From NCBI GenBank assembly GCA_943737045.1, contig CALSFV010000041.1, forward strand, positions 620,001 to 684,000: a DNA stretch of 64,000 nt, in the 5' to 3' direction. Position numbers and translations under genes: made by a program. Positions 27,111 through 38,548 of the stretch are shown here, piece after piece (the stretch's first letter is position 1; each line of letters starts with the position of its first letter). The stretch is from Parapristionchus giblindavisi. Its lineage: Eukaryota; Nematoda; Chromadorea; Rhabditida; Diplogasteridae. The notes beneath the pieces were generated by a model. It had not been told where the DNA came from. It saw only the letters and a list, made by a program, of their open reading frames with translations, and did not search any database.

Positions 27111-27713
27111 CAGTACTGGCCAAAAGGTTATTGACTTTTGGTTTTTTCGCCATAACTTTTTTCAAACTTAACCGATCGAGTCCAGCTTTTCAGGGATTAT
27201 TTTGAGAGTGTTTTTACGTGTCTTATACAAAAATCTCCCCTGCTGAACTCTCGAATTTTATTTCGATTTTTTCCAAAGAAAAAAAAAGAGATTTTCGTTT
27301 ATTTCGAATTCTTCGTTTTTTTTTCAATTATTTTGCAACCAATGTGTGTTATGTCGTTTTAAAAGCATGACACGGATTCTTAGGAGCAAAAATCTACCGA
27401 TATACGAACCAGGATCCATTCGTCGTGGACGTCGGATGGAACTGTCGATGGCGCCCTGTCACAGCAGTTCCGAGTTTCTGTATCGACTATCCTAAAGGTC
27501 ACCAAAACTTAAATCCGTGCTCAAACTATGAAGAAGGGTAATGTACGATCGTCTGATTACCCCCTTTAAAACCCATTAAAATTTCCATACCCCCCCCTCC
27601 CCAACCCCCAATGCTGTGATCCAGTTATTGCAGCTATTCCCATTCCCTTATTAATTTATTTATTCTACATTTATCATTTTCGTTCATCTGTTTTAATCGC
27701 ATAAGGAAATAAA

Positions 27714-27753
<40 letters not shown>

Positions 27754-28725
27754 TACATCTCGAATGAGAAACTGAGGCTCAGCACAATGGTGATCATGAA
27801 TTGAGGAGCTTCAAGCTTCTAAACTTGTCTGAAAAGATGTTTGGAGGAAGGAAAGGTGTCTCAGAATATCTCCGTCTTCATAATTCTTTTCACATGTATC
27901 AGGGCTCGTACTTCACATCCTATTCAGTACCAACCGGACGACGAACATGATTCATTTCCACCGTACCAGTCATCAGAAACTTGTTTTCGTCAGAGAATAC
28001 GGCCTACTTCTACTGTTAGGGGGTCCAAAGCAAGTGCTTTTTTGCGCATGTGATCCTTGCTTTGCGATTCTTTTCTGGGCGACGTCCGAACAGACCCGAA
28101 GCACGAAGACGATGCTGTACATTGTCCATGGATACCTCAAACATCTTTTCAGACAAGTTAAGAAGCTTTACGGACCTCAATTTAGTGAAACTCCGCTGGT
28201 GATCGCATTATGTCTATTGTGCTGAGCCTCAGTTTCTCCTTCGAGATGCAGCTAATCAGACGATCAGATATCGTGGTCGTCTTGCGAGGTCGTACATTAA
28301 CCTTCTTCATAGTTTGAGCAAGAATTTAAGTTTTGGTGACCTTCAGGATAGTCGATACAGGTACTCGGAACTGCTGTGACAGGGCGCCATCGACAGTTAC
28401 ATCCGACGTATGGATTCTGGTTCGTATATCGGTAAATTCTTGCTCCCAAGAATCCGTGTCATGCTTTTAAAACGATATAACACACACCGGTGGAAAAATA
28501 ATTGAAAAAAAATCGAAGAATTCGAAGTAAACGAAAATCTCATTTTTGTGACTTATGAAAAAAATCGAAATAAAATTTACCGTAAGAGTTTAACCGGGGA
28601 GATTTTTGTATAAGACACGTAAAAAACACTTCAAAATACTCCCTGAAAAGCTGGACTCGATCTGTTGAGTTTGAAAAAAGTTATGGCGAAAAAACCAAAA
28701 GTCAATAACCTTTTGGCCAGTACTG
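27111..28725 (-). mobile_element. Tc1-like element rearranged into a partial palindrome
   Basis: 1615 bp bounded by CAGTACTGGCCAAAAGGTTA inverted repeats and TA (27109-27110, 28726-28727). On the minus strand the N-terminal helix-turn-helix half is followed by LFGRRPEKNRKARITCAKKH and FSDENKF (first catalytic aspartate), then a degenerate RRPVGTEYDVKYEP. The remaining catalytic part is missing. Instead, left-arm sequence mirrors the N-terminal half (CTCGAATGAGAAACTGAGGC near 27762 against its complement near 28240). This leaves two long arms around a roughly 240-bp centre. Stops abound, so it is inactive. Confidence 0.85.
27552..27752 (+). mobile_element. Small insertion with (ATT)n tail inside the Tc1-like element
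   Basis: Compared with the mirror arm, the left arm is interrupted after GTCTGATTA by about 200 bp that end in GGAAATAAATATT plus an ATT run of about 12 units. The arm then resumes. The 3' microsatellite tail suggests a truncated retroelement or SINE end. A short ATTACC repeat at both edges could be the target duplication. Confidence 0.55.
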
Positions 28726-28867
28726 TAGTATTTCGCTATGAATGTGCCATTTAATAGAATAGTTTAAGGTAGGAGAACGACGAGATTTGCCGCGCGATAT
28801 TATCATGAAGAAGGTGGGACCAGCGATGTGGCATACTGTTCTCTAATAGATTTGATAAACTGAAAGC

Positions 28868-29142
28868 GTAACTAACAATGAGGAGTTAGTAGCCAGGCGT
28901 TTTAACGGATTCCCGTATGCAATTTTCAATATCTATCTATCTTTCTATCTTCTTTATCTATATATCTTTCACATTCGAAAATACGCGCCTTCCCTGGTGC
29001 AACAACGAACTTTGAGCTTGAAATATGGTATCCAGGGCATCATAGATTTGGAAAAAAAGAAAAAAATATATTCAGCGAGGTGTGATCTATAGTTCTGCCT
29101 GGTTCGTTTTGTCACGGAAAAACTAGATGGCCCCATCTTTAA
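28868..29142 (+). mobile_element. tRNA-derived SINE copy
   Basis: A degenerate tRNA-like head (GAGTTAGTAGCC, ACGGATTCCCG) is followed by the shared body: GCAATTTTCAATATC, CGCGCCTTCCCTGG, TGTGATCTATAGTTCTGCCT and GTCACGGAAAAACTAGATGG. It has a GA-rich stretch where the 16.5-kb copy has other filler. Same family as 16512-16790, opposite strand. Confidence 0.72.
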
Positions 29143-30011
29143 AATATAGTATTTTGGATAGTATAATTTTTGAGAACATTAAAATACTATAAAATTAAAA
29201 TAAAATACATGATCTATATATGTTGATATTTTGCTGATCGCATTGTTTTTTAAAATTATTTTTTTCGAAAATAAATTTGTTCTTTTACAGTCTTTAATTA
29301 TTTTAAGAAGGTGGGAGACGTGTCAAAGATTCCTGTCAACGATTCTTTTTATCTCTTTAATCTTTTATCTGTTATTTCATCATATTTAATAATCACGAAA
29401 TGAATTTGAATGAATATTCATTTCATATTACAAATCACATTTATTCACTTCTAACAATCAGTATATTTGTATCAACCAATGTAATGAATGATCTTTCTGC
29501 ATGAAATTGTAGTTATAGTCCGCATAAAATGTACTTGCGTAATTGCCTTGCTATTGGCTGGTAAAACGCAGAAGTTCTATCGATCAAACCCCCCCCCCCA
29601 CTTAACCTTCATTCCCTCCTCGCATTCTCTCTGATCTATGCGCTATCTCGCTTGGACTCTCTCTCTAAACACAGAAATGCGTTGTGGCAGTGGCTGGCTA
29701 CTCTCGTACCAAATAAGCATGTGTATTTTATATGGTCAATATTTATAAATTAATATGGGTTGCATTTATAAACATTACGTATTATGATATCAAATGAACA
29801 AAACTAATAAGAGTATCTCAATGTGGGCGAGATGTAGACTGAAATCCAAATCTCTTAATCCATCATATGTGTTATGTATGGCTGAGCGGGATTTGTCAAT
29901 AGGCTCAGATCATTTACGCCCCATTTCCCGGCCGTTTGGACTAAACATCACATATTCATAATAGATATATTCTGAATTTGAGTCTACTGGAATCAATCGC
30001 CTTGTTTTAAA
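29143..30011. other. Intergenic, upstream of a serpentine receptor
   Basis: AT-rich, with a C11 run near 29589. TAAAATGTACTTGC near 29526 is shared with about 40947. No gene is recognised; the promoter of the next gene is expected here but no specific element is visible. Confidence 0.45.
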
Positions 30012-31794
30012 ATGGACTACATATATCATTTCATTTTGGATGTCACACTTAGTGTAATCGAGATCATTTTTATCTACTTACTTATTGCAAGTAGAGGAGA
30101 CTTCATACGGTCACCGTTCTACTTCTTCTTCTTCTCAACAGGTTAATTCATAATCCTCTTCAAAATTGCGGTTTAAAAAAAAATTTCATCGGTGAAATTC
30201 AATAAGTAAAAAAAGAGAGTGATAACTCTGTCCATCTTCTCTTCATGCTGGTGATAAGATGAAGATAGAAAAGTGGAGAGTCATGAGGAAAGGTGTAAGA
30301 AAAATTACTTGGAAAACTTTTAAAGGGACGCCCCAACCTAATTTACACTTCTCTCTGCCAACGCTGTCTCGTAGACAAAGAAAGCAAGAGAGCGTTGGCA
30401 GAGGTGAGAATTAAATTATCTTTGCCTTTAAGTTATATCGGGTATGATTATGATATTCCTCGGTTGGTCTCATACATATTTCCTTGCAAATCCTACGGAT
30501 ACTACACAATCGTCAATAATTTACCTCGTTCTGGTGAGAAAATTTAATTATTTCCATAAATTTCAATTGAAACGTTTCAGATCTTCTATGGTGGTTTGAC
30601 CTTCTCACATACACTTGGAAAACTTATCATGCTATTCAATCGATATTCTATACTCCGTGGATTACATAACAATGCGCAGGTTTGTCCAGGACACAATATT
30701 TTCTTCGATTATCAATGCACTTTTCAGGCATGGTCACCAAGGATGACGTATATCTTACTCATTTTGCAGTTCGCGATTCCCATATCGACGCATTTTATTT
30801 TGTATGCTACCAATCTATCTTTTGTCGATGTGAATGGGACGATGTATTATGAGGGTTTAGAAGATCATTCGGGACAGGTAATTTCGAAATAAGCAATTAA
30901 TAAAAACATATTGATCATAAAAACATATTTACAAAAGCGCGTAAAAACCAAATGCATTTTTTTCAATGTAATCTGTTCTTTTAGATCTTCCGAGCAGTGG
31001 ACGGTACACTATATCTAGCCTATGCAGCGTTGTCAATTATTATCAATGTGATGTCTCTCTTAAAATTCCGTGATTTGACACGAGAAAAGGTCAATCGATG
31101 TTTGGATTCTATTTAAACGATTCCATTATTATTATAGAACTCTAAAGTTAATTATGGAATTTCACAAGAACGCAGTATGATCTTCTACGGTATTTGTTTC
31201 TCTGTAGTGGGAGTTATTCTGGCTGCACATCAATTCGCATGGATATATTTCTTTGCTACGGATAACACCCATCACATATCGGCCATTAGAGATATGGTTA
31301 GTGTTTAAATAATCCTCTTATATTAAATACTAGACTTGGTAGTGAGAGAGCGCTACCAGAGCGTGAAGTCTAATGTAAGTCTGAGATATTTATATTAGAA
31401 AGTATTGGGAATATTGTACAATTGATATCTAATTTCGTCATGAAGTTTCTTGAAAGTTACTCTAAATAAACTTTATATCGCCAAAGATCTTCATTGAACT
31501 CAAACTACACGCACCACTTTCATAATATTATGAATGACGTAATGATCGTGTCATGTTGAGGAATTGCCTAATCCGTAAAATGTGTTTACCCAAATTACTA
31601 ATACATTATTTTTAAAATAATAATTTTTTCAGCCAAACATCACTGATAGTTTAAGCACATTCTCTTTGCCTATTCTTCTTTTGACATTTTCTCCTCAAGT
31701 CAGAAAGGTTATTTGGAAAAGGATAAGAAGAAAAGGAGTTCACAGTGATAGCTCAACGACTTCGAACTCTCACAGAATGGTTTTTGTTAGATGA
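30012..31794 (+). CDS. Serpentine (7TM) receptor, srg/srv-like, 301 aa
   Basis: Complete seven-exon gene for a nematode chemoreceptor-type GPCR. Exons: 30012-30141, 30433-30533, 30581-30679, 30728-30877, 30985-31089, 31138-31296, 31633-31794; 906 bp, phases consistent. The start ATG opens directly into TM1 (DVTLSVIEIIFIYLLI). FNRYSILRG after TM3 is the position where srg/srv-type receptors carry a conserved N-R-Y/F motif. The loop before TM5 has two N-glycosylation sequons (NLS, NGT). TM7 is around SLSTFSLPILLLTF, followed by a basic tail (KVIWKRIRRKG). Intron 1 holds a small inverted repeat, CTCTGCCAACGCT (about 30353) against AGCGTTGGCAGAG. Assignment to srg rather than srv is not certain. 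Confidence 0.88.
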
Positions 31795-32421
31795 GAACAA
31801 CAGTGTTCATTGAATTCTTTCTTTTAATATATTTTGACTCTGTAAATATCTGTATTCAGTAATTATGCACTCACCAGTCCTTAAAGATAAACATTTCTTC
31901 ATCCGAACAAAATTGATTTTTTCGTTAATATTTTTTTCTGACTGTACTATATGCCCGATTTGAATAGGCAGAGAGTAGACAGAGATGCCTATATATATTA
32001 ATATTCATTGAATATTTTTATGACTTCAGACATGAAGTGATGTATGAGCACTATTTGAGGAAAGCTATGATACCAAGAATCTATCATTAATTTAAGTTTG
32101 GTAACCTTTCATCAATTAAAAAAATGATTTTATGATTTAAACTTTAAAAGGAATTAGCCATGACGTTTGTTCAAAAGAGCGATTATTAAGATTATCTGAA
32201 TTTCATTAATCACACATGATGTTATGATATACAAACAACAACCGACATATGATCTTATCAAGCTTTTATTTATGTTTAACTTTAATTTTATATTATTAAT
32301 TTTGGATCACCACCGTCAGATCAGATAACTATTTTTCTTGATGTCTCGTAATAATACGTAATACTAACACACTAACAGGGGCGGTCCGAAAGGGGTGACG
32401 TAAATTTTAAAAAAAAAGATA
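31795..32421. other. Intergenic, no gene recognised
   Basis: Contains the 3' flank of the receptor gene and AT-rich sequence up to the inverted-repeat element. No supported ORF. Confidence 0.5.
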
Positions 32422-33010
32422 CCGTCAAAACGAAAAAAAAGTGAAACATTTTTCAAAAATTTTGAAAAAATTTGACAAAAGTTCACAAGATTCCCTGTTT
32501 GAGCATTTTTCACGATCTTGATGATGTATTATCTTTTTTCATTGTGTATGTGTTTGCCCAATTAAGTTATGGACGACAAAAGTGAAAAAATTAATCGGGA
32601 ACGCTCCACAGCAGAATTGGTATACTGTAACATACTGTAGAATCTTACTGTAAAACTGCTGCCATCGAGCTTTTTTCGCCTAATAATGGTTATATATAGC
32701 ATTACCTGACTTCCTATAACGAATTTGCACTGCTTGGATCTTGGCAAAGATCAGACTGCAAAAGTGGTATACTGTAGAAAATCCTAACGTATACCAGTTT
32801 CACACAACAGCGTTCACAGTGATTTATTTCAAAATTATTCTTCACAGGTAAATTAGGCAAGCTCAAAGATGCTCAAATACCCTAGTATCGAATAAAAAAC
32901 TAGCAACCCCATTTAGATATCATGATTCAAAGTTTTCAAAATCGTGTGAACTTTTGTCAAAATTTTTCAAAATTTTTGAAAAATGTTTCACTTTTTTTTC
33001 GTTTTGACGG
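32422..33010. repeat. 589-bp inverted-repeat element with TA duplication
   Basis: CCGTCAAAACG at the left and its complement at the right are flanked by TA. The arms continue through an A-rich block, GTGAAACATTTTTC and GTTCACA for about 70 bp. The centre is AT-rich with several TACTGTA words. The TA duplication suggests a Tc1/mariner-class MITE. Confidence 0.82.
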
Positions 33011-33235
33011 TACAAGATAACATTAATAAAATTAGGAAAACGTTAAGCCCCATTAAAGGCATCCTTTAGAAAGTGTGATATTATCACTGTATCAATCGTA
33101 AAATATAACTTAATGAATAAAGTAAAAGCAAAGAGCCACATTAGCGTGTGGTGTACCTAAATTCTGAAGCACCTGAGTAAATTCTGATGAGTTTTTTCTC
33201 TCTCTGATATTTGTAACGCATATATTGTTCTGCTA

Positions 33236-34156
33236 ACAAGGAGTCTCTTATGTCTTAAGGTGGCGAAAACTGACGATTTATAGCTTATGTGAAAGCCCTT
33301 TCTCTGTAGAATAAGAATATATGTTTAAAAAATTCGGAAGAGCTCTGTACATGGATATAAAAAAATCCAAAATTTGAGCAATTTCTGCCTTGAAATTCCT
33401 GTGTAATGGCCGTTGAATTGCCGTACAATGATGGCTACTTCTCCCCGCTCTCTCTCCGAGCTAGTGGTGGCGCAGTGGTAAAATTGTCGCTTACATTTTT
33501 TGCGCTGCGGGTTCGATCCCCGCTGATGCGACTTGTTTTGCACGATTTTTACACTTGTCTTTTTACGTTCTTTTTTTAAATTTCCAAATGTGCTTGCTGG
33601 TATCCATGAATCCAATCTGTCTGAAAGTTTGTCAGTGTTCATTGAAAGATTCAATGTATTTCAGAAAACTCTCGATGAAACAAATGTAATAAATGTATTT
33701 TCTGTTATTTAATAATTTACGGATGAGAGATGGCAATAAGATCGTAAGACATGATAGGAATAAGATATTTTCAACACTGCACACAATTTTTTTCTGTGCT
33801 ATGTATGATTTATAAAAAAAGAACGTAAAAAGACAAGTGTGAAAATCGTGCAAAACAAGTCGCATCAGTGGGGATCGAACCCGTAGCGCAAAAATTGTAA
33901 GCGACATCTTTACCACTGCGCCACAACTAGCTCGGAGAGGGAGCGCGGAGAAGTAGCCCATCATTGTACGGCAATTCTACGGCCATTACACAGGATTTTC
34001 AAGGCAGAAATTGCTCAAACTTTGGATTTTTTTATATCCATGTACAGAGCTCTTCCGAATTTTTTAAACATACATTCTTATTCTATGGAGAAAGTGCTTT
34101 CACATAAGCTATAAATCGTCAGTTTTCGCCACCTTAAGACATAAGAGACTCCTTGT
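33236..34156. repeat. 921-bp palindromic element with tRNA-like promoter boxes in both arms
   Basis: Arms of about 343 bp (33236-33578 and 33815-34156) are highly similar inverted copies. Ends read ACAAGGAGTCTCTTATG and its complement. Each arm carries a tRNA-like segment (left copy 33460-33531) with A box TGGCGCAGTGG, B box GGTTCGATCCC and a perfect five-pair T stem (GCGGG/CCCGC) in the left copy. The acceptor stem and anticodon arm do not form, so it is not a functional tRNA gene. ORFs here are mirror images. Confidence 0.85.
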
Positions 34157-36300
34157 AAGCCGATATTTTCATTCATACAAACGAATTTCACAAATATACT
34201 GATAGACGTAGACAAATGTGACCCGAAAATATTTAGTCATCGAAAAAACTTTCGAAAAGTGCAATCAATAATAAAAATTCTTATAACCCTAAATTGAGCA
34301 TAAGAATTTCTAAGAAGGGATGGCCCTCAAGTGGTAATCGCGCATTATGACAACAATATCACGCCTATAATCAGTTTCGATGCTGAGTACGAACCCGTTT
34401 TCAAAAGTGACTAAATTCTCTCTTTTGACTTTAATTTGTTTCGAGACTTTCCATATTGAGATTTAGTGGTTTTTAAGACACACGGATGACTGATGAACTT
34501 ATCTCTAGACTCTCAAGCTACCCTTTCGGTCTAGTTTATAAGAAGTTCGCATTACATGTAAAAAAATTGGTTGAAAATTGGTTGATCCTCCTGCCGAACA
34601 TAATTTTTTTTTTCTTCAAAATGAGAAAATAAACATACATAAATCACCCTTTTCACGATTTTTTAACTCAACTCAATGATAAAAAATCAACACGATGAAG
34701 AATATGTTTCCTGCGTCCGTGATATAACGAGAAACTGCAGCTAAGTTTCCATCTTCCCGTGTTATAATTTGTATCACAATGCAACTATATAAAATATATA
34801 ATATTCTCATTCAAACTTAACTTCTATAATAAAAACATATTCCAAAAGACCGAGCTTCTCCTTGTTTGAATGGACCGGTCGAATGAGGGAGAGGGAACGA
34901 GAATTGTTCATTTGGAAGATTTTAATATTTTATGAACGAATCAATGAATGAATAAATTAGATGACATACATGGTATACGAACATATTCGACTATCAGTGG
35001 AGTTCGAGATCGTGAAGATTACGACCAGAAATGCTGCGGCGAAAAAAGCGGCAGAAAGGTTAAAATTGTGATTGATCAGGTTAATTATGTCCATAGCTCA
35101 TGATTTTGATCATGTAAATGACATTTTTATCGTCGTTTTTACTATCTTTATCCCAAATGATCATGAAAACACTCCATCGTTCTCTTGTCAACTTTTCCAC
35201 CTGTCGAATGTCAAATACGCCCACAATAGTGCCGTTTATTTGATTTTTGATAGTGTCTCTCTCTTTATGGAGAAACTATTGCGTCTACTGCACTTTTGCA
35301 ACGTTGAAATGGCTCAAAAGATCATTAATTAAATATGTCGGCACAATAATAATAAATTTATCCGACCTCGGAGAGTATTTCAAGATTCATAATTAAATGT
35401 TTGAAAAATATGATAAAGTCAGGAGGGAAGAAAGAAGGCTGCGATTACTTGATCGTAGCATACAATACTTATGAGTTTCGAATAAGAGACTTAAATACAT
35501 TGGCACGATAGGTACAAACAACTCTATTTTCAAGATTATTCCATTTTTGCACAATACGATTTGTCAAAAACGTCTCTCTGTTAGTCTCTCATAGTCTCTC
35601 TGTTTTACAACGAATGTGTACACGAGATCGAAAAATATTCATACGAAAAAATGCACGCCACAGCGGGACGCATGTACAAAACTCGACCGGGCTTTAATGG
35701 ATAGAATTAAACTGAGCGTAAAGAAGGAGAACCTAGAGTTTACATGACTGACTCCCGCCACGATAAGCATGTCGAATATTGTTGATATTATATGGATATT
35801 TGCGCAAGGGACAATGAGAAAATGATAGAGCCAAGTATGCAAATCGGATGGGCATTCTCTACATGCCTTAAAAGTTCTACTTTCATATTGTGCTTTAAAC
35901 ATATCGGTAATCAATATCAGATATGTCTTTCGATTCGTGTGATGAATCTCTGTAATTCTATGCGAACAGTCTTACTACGAAAAACTCGAGGGTCTCCATC
36001 TTAACATGAGATTAAGATTTTTTCGAAAAATTAGTATGGAAATAATCAAATTTTCAAAAATTAATTATTTGTAAATATCTAAAAGAAGAAGTTCTTCAAC
36101 GCATCAATATTTACCATAATACGTTTAATAAAACAATTCCGTCAAATAAAGACAACAAAATAGCCAAAATACTGTATCGTTTTTGTTTTGGGAGGAATTA
36201 CTGATTTTCAGGATTACTTAGCGTGGTCGACTATCAATACACTATAAATAAAACAGAATAGTCATCTGTTTGACCAGACCACGTCCCCTTCCTCTCTCTC
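34157..36300. other. No intact gene; contains a LINE remnant
   Basis: AT-rich interval. Apart from the LINE fragment listed separately, no ORF has splice or family support. Confidence 0.5.
35430..35640 (-). mobile_element. 3' fragment of a CR1/Jockey-type LINE
   Basis: On the minus strand the sequence reads RRFLTNRIVQKWNNLENRVV followed by VFKSLIRNS and a stop. This resembles the conserved C-terminus of CR1/Jockey-group ORF2 proteins (F-NR-V--WN-LP--VV----V--FK). The reverse transcriptase upstream is not recognisable. It is distinct from the intact LINE at 59.7-64 kb. Confidence 0.6.
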
Positions 36301-36309
36301 TCCCTTTCA

Positions 36310-38077
36310 ATGTAGTGCTCGGCGCACACCAGACGGGTTTGGTGCGCGATGGAACTGATCAGCGGTGGGCGGGGCTTAGCCGGTTCCAAGCCATGCCAAG
36401 TTAGCTAATAAGTCAAGTCGTCATTACTTAAGTTATAAGTCAAGGATTAAGTTAAGTAATAAGGCCATAAGGAATAAGTTAAGTACAGTTAAGTAAACAA
36501 AGTGAAATTAAGTCATGCTAACGTAAATTAAGTTAAGGGAAGGTAAGTTAGCATTAGTGTTATACATCATGGTGCATATTACTATAACATAACCAAGCAG
36601 ATCACCGATTACGGTAGCACCACTCATCTCACATAAAGGATAAGGAATATGATTATGAGCTACCGTAACCCGGCTCGGTGGATCAGATTAAGTACCGATG
36701 GTCAGTTTTGAGTAAAAATTGTCGTACTAAGCATTATTCGAGTTATATGATTATGCCTATTGTAGACTACCGTAACCCGGTTCAGCGGGTCAGAATAAGT
36801 ACGATTGGTCAGATTTGTGTAAAAATAGTCGTACTAAGCATTATTCGAGTTATATGATTATGCCTATTGTAGACTACCGTAACCCGGTTCAGCGGGTCAG
36901 AATAAGTACGATTGGTCAGATTTGAGTAAAAATAGTCGTACTAACAATAAGCATTATTCGAGTTATATGATTGTGCCTATTGTAGACTACCGTAACCCGG
37001 TTCAGCGGGTCAGAATAAGTACGATTGGTCAGATTTGAGTAAAAATAGTCGTACTAAGCATTATTCGAGTTATATGATTATGCCTATTGTAGACTACCGT
37101 AACCCGGTTCAGCGGGTCAGAATAAGTACGATTGGTCAGATTTGAGTAAAAATAGTCGTACTAAGCATTATTCGAGTTATATGAGTATGCCTATTGTAGA
37201 CTACCGTAACCCGGTTCAGCGGGTCAGAATAAGTACGATTGGTCAGATTTGAGTAAAAATAGTCGTACTAAGCATTATTCGAGTTATATGATTATGCCTA
37301 TTGTAGACTACCGTAACCCGGTTCAGCGGGTCAGAATAAGTACGATTGGTCAGATTTGAGTAAAAATAGTCGTACTAAGCATTATTCGAGTTATATGATT
37401 ATGCCTATTGTAGACTACCGTAACCCGGTTCAGCGGGTCAGAATAAGTACGATTGGTCAGATTTGAGTAAAAATAGTCGTACTAAGCATTATTCGAGTTA
37501 TATGATTATGCCTATGGTAGACTACCGTAACCCGGTTCAGTGGGTCAGAATAAGTACGATTGGTCAGATTTGAGTAAAAATAGTCGTACTAAGCATTATT
37601 CGAGTTATATGAGTATGCCTATTGTAGACTACCGTAACCCGGTTCAGCGGGTCAGAATAAGTACGATTGGTCAGATTTGAGTAAAAATAGTCGTACTAAG
37701 CATTATTCGAGTTATATGATTATGCCTATTGTAGACTACCGTAACCCGGTTCAGCGGGTCAGAATAAGTACGATTGGTCAGATTTGAGTAAAAATAGTCG
37801 TACTAAGCATTATTCGAGTTATATGATTATGCCTATGGTAGACTACCGTAACCCGGTTCAGTGGGTCAGAATAAGTACGATTGGTCAGATTTGAGTAAAA
37901 TTCTGCGAAGTCATCGTTAAGTCTCATCCATCTCAGATAGATTAAAAAATACGAAGAAATTCTCAACAAAAAAACTGCTGATTTTCTACAAACGTCAATA
38001 AACAGCACACAACTCAACCTAGCGCGCAACCAGTGCAATCGATAACGCGCGCCGTAGGCGCGCGCCACCGCCTGGTT
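36310..38077 (+). mobile_element. Helentron/HINE-like element containing a tandem array
   Basis: The head (about 36323) is a small inverted repeat, GCGCACACC and GGTGCGC around AGACGGG. Then come AAGTTAAG-rich sequence, the 107-bp array, a unique segment and, near 38045-38062, a strong hairpin GCGCGCC-GTA-GGCGCGC followed by CACCGCCTGG and then T. A 5' short inverted repeat, tandem core and 3' hairpin near a CTRR-like end match the known architecture of non-autonomous Helitron/Helentron elements. The 1160-1480 copy confirms that the head is mobile. Ends are inferred; no Rep-helicase is present. Confidence 0.45.
36658..37905 (+). repeat. 107-bp tandem array, about 12 units
   Basis: Units start at 36658 (degenerate), 36764, 36871, 36984, 37091, 37198, 37305, 37412, 37519, 37626, 37733 and 37840. 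Spacing is 107 bp except one 113-bp unit with a 6-bp TAACAA insertion. Each contains CTACCGTAACCCGGTTCAG(C/T)GGGTC and GTCGTACTAAGCATTATTCG. Variant units (CTATGG with CAGTGGG at 37519 and 37840; ATGAGTATG before 37198 and 37626) recur as blocks, so recent growth was by multi-unit duplication. Confidence 0.95.
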
Positions 38078-38548
38078 TATAGATATTCTCTCATACTATT
38101 TGTTGCATATAATATGTAAAATGTTAGAGAGCAATAAAATGTAAAATATAGGAAAGTACAGTAAAGTTATATAAAGTTATATAAAGGTGATTATTTTTTT
38201 ACGATGAATAGCGAGAACTAACCGATTATAGAAGAGACTCATTTTTTTTTGTGAAACAGTGAATGAGGTGAACCCTAACATGCTTCAATAGATCTCTAAT
38301 ACTTGGTTGAATGATCAAATAAAGAATCAAAGCTAAATTTCTACTTTTTTCGAAACATTTCTTCAACTGCTGATCAATCTTTAATAGACGACGTATCTTC
38401 ATTTCCCACTCAATTGTAGTCTATCCACGAGAGAGATGATGGATGAAGAGACCGATATCTTTGTGTTTAATTAGCTGAAAAGATGGAGAATAATTCATAT
38501 ATAATAAGAGAAATTTGATGACTATGCATCGCTTACAGGAAAATAAGA

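Noticed and set aside
33460..33531. Functional tRNA gene
   Set aside because: A and B boxes and T stem are present, but the acceptor stem does not pair and the anticodon loop is too long.
36658..37905. CRISPR-like regular repeats
   Set aside because: Units are contiguous 107-bp tandem repeats without unique spacers, in a nematode genome.
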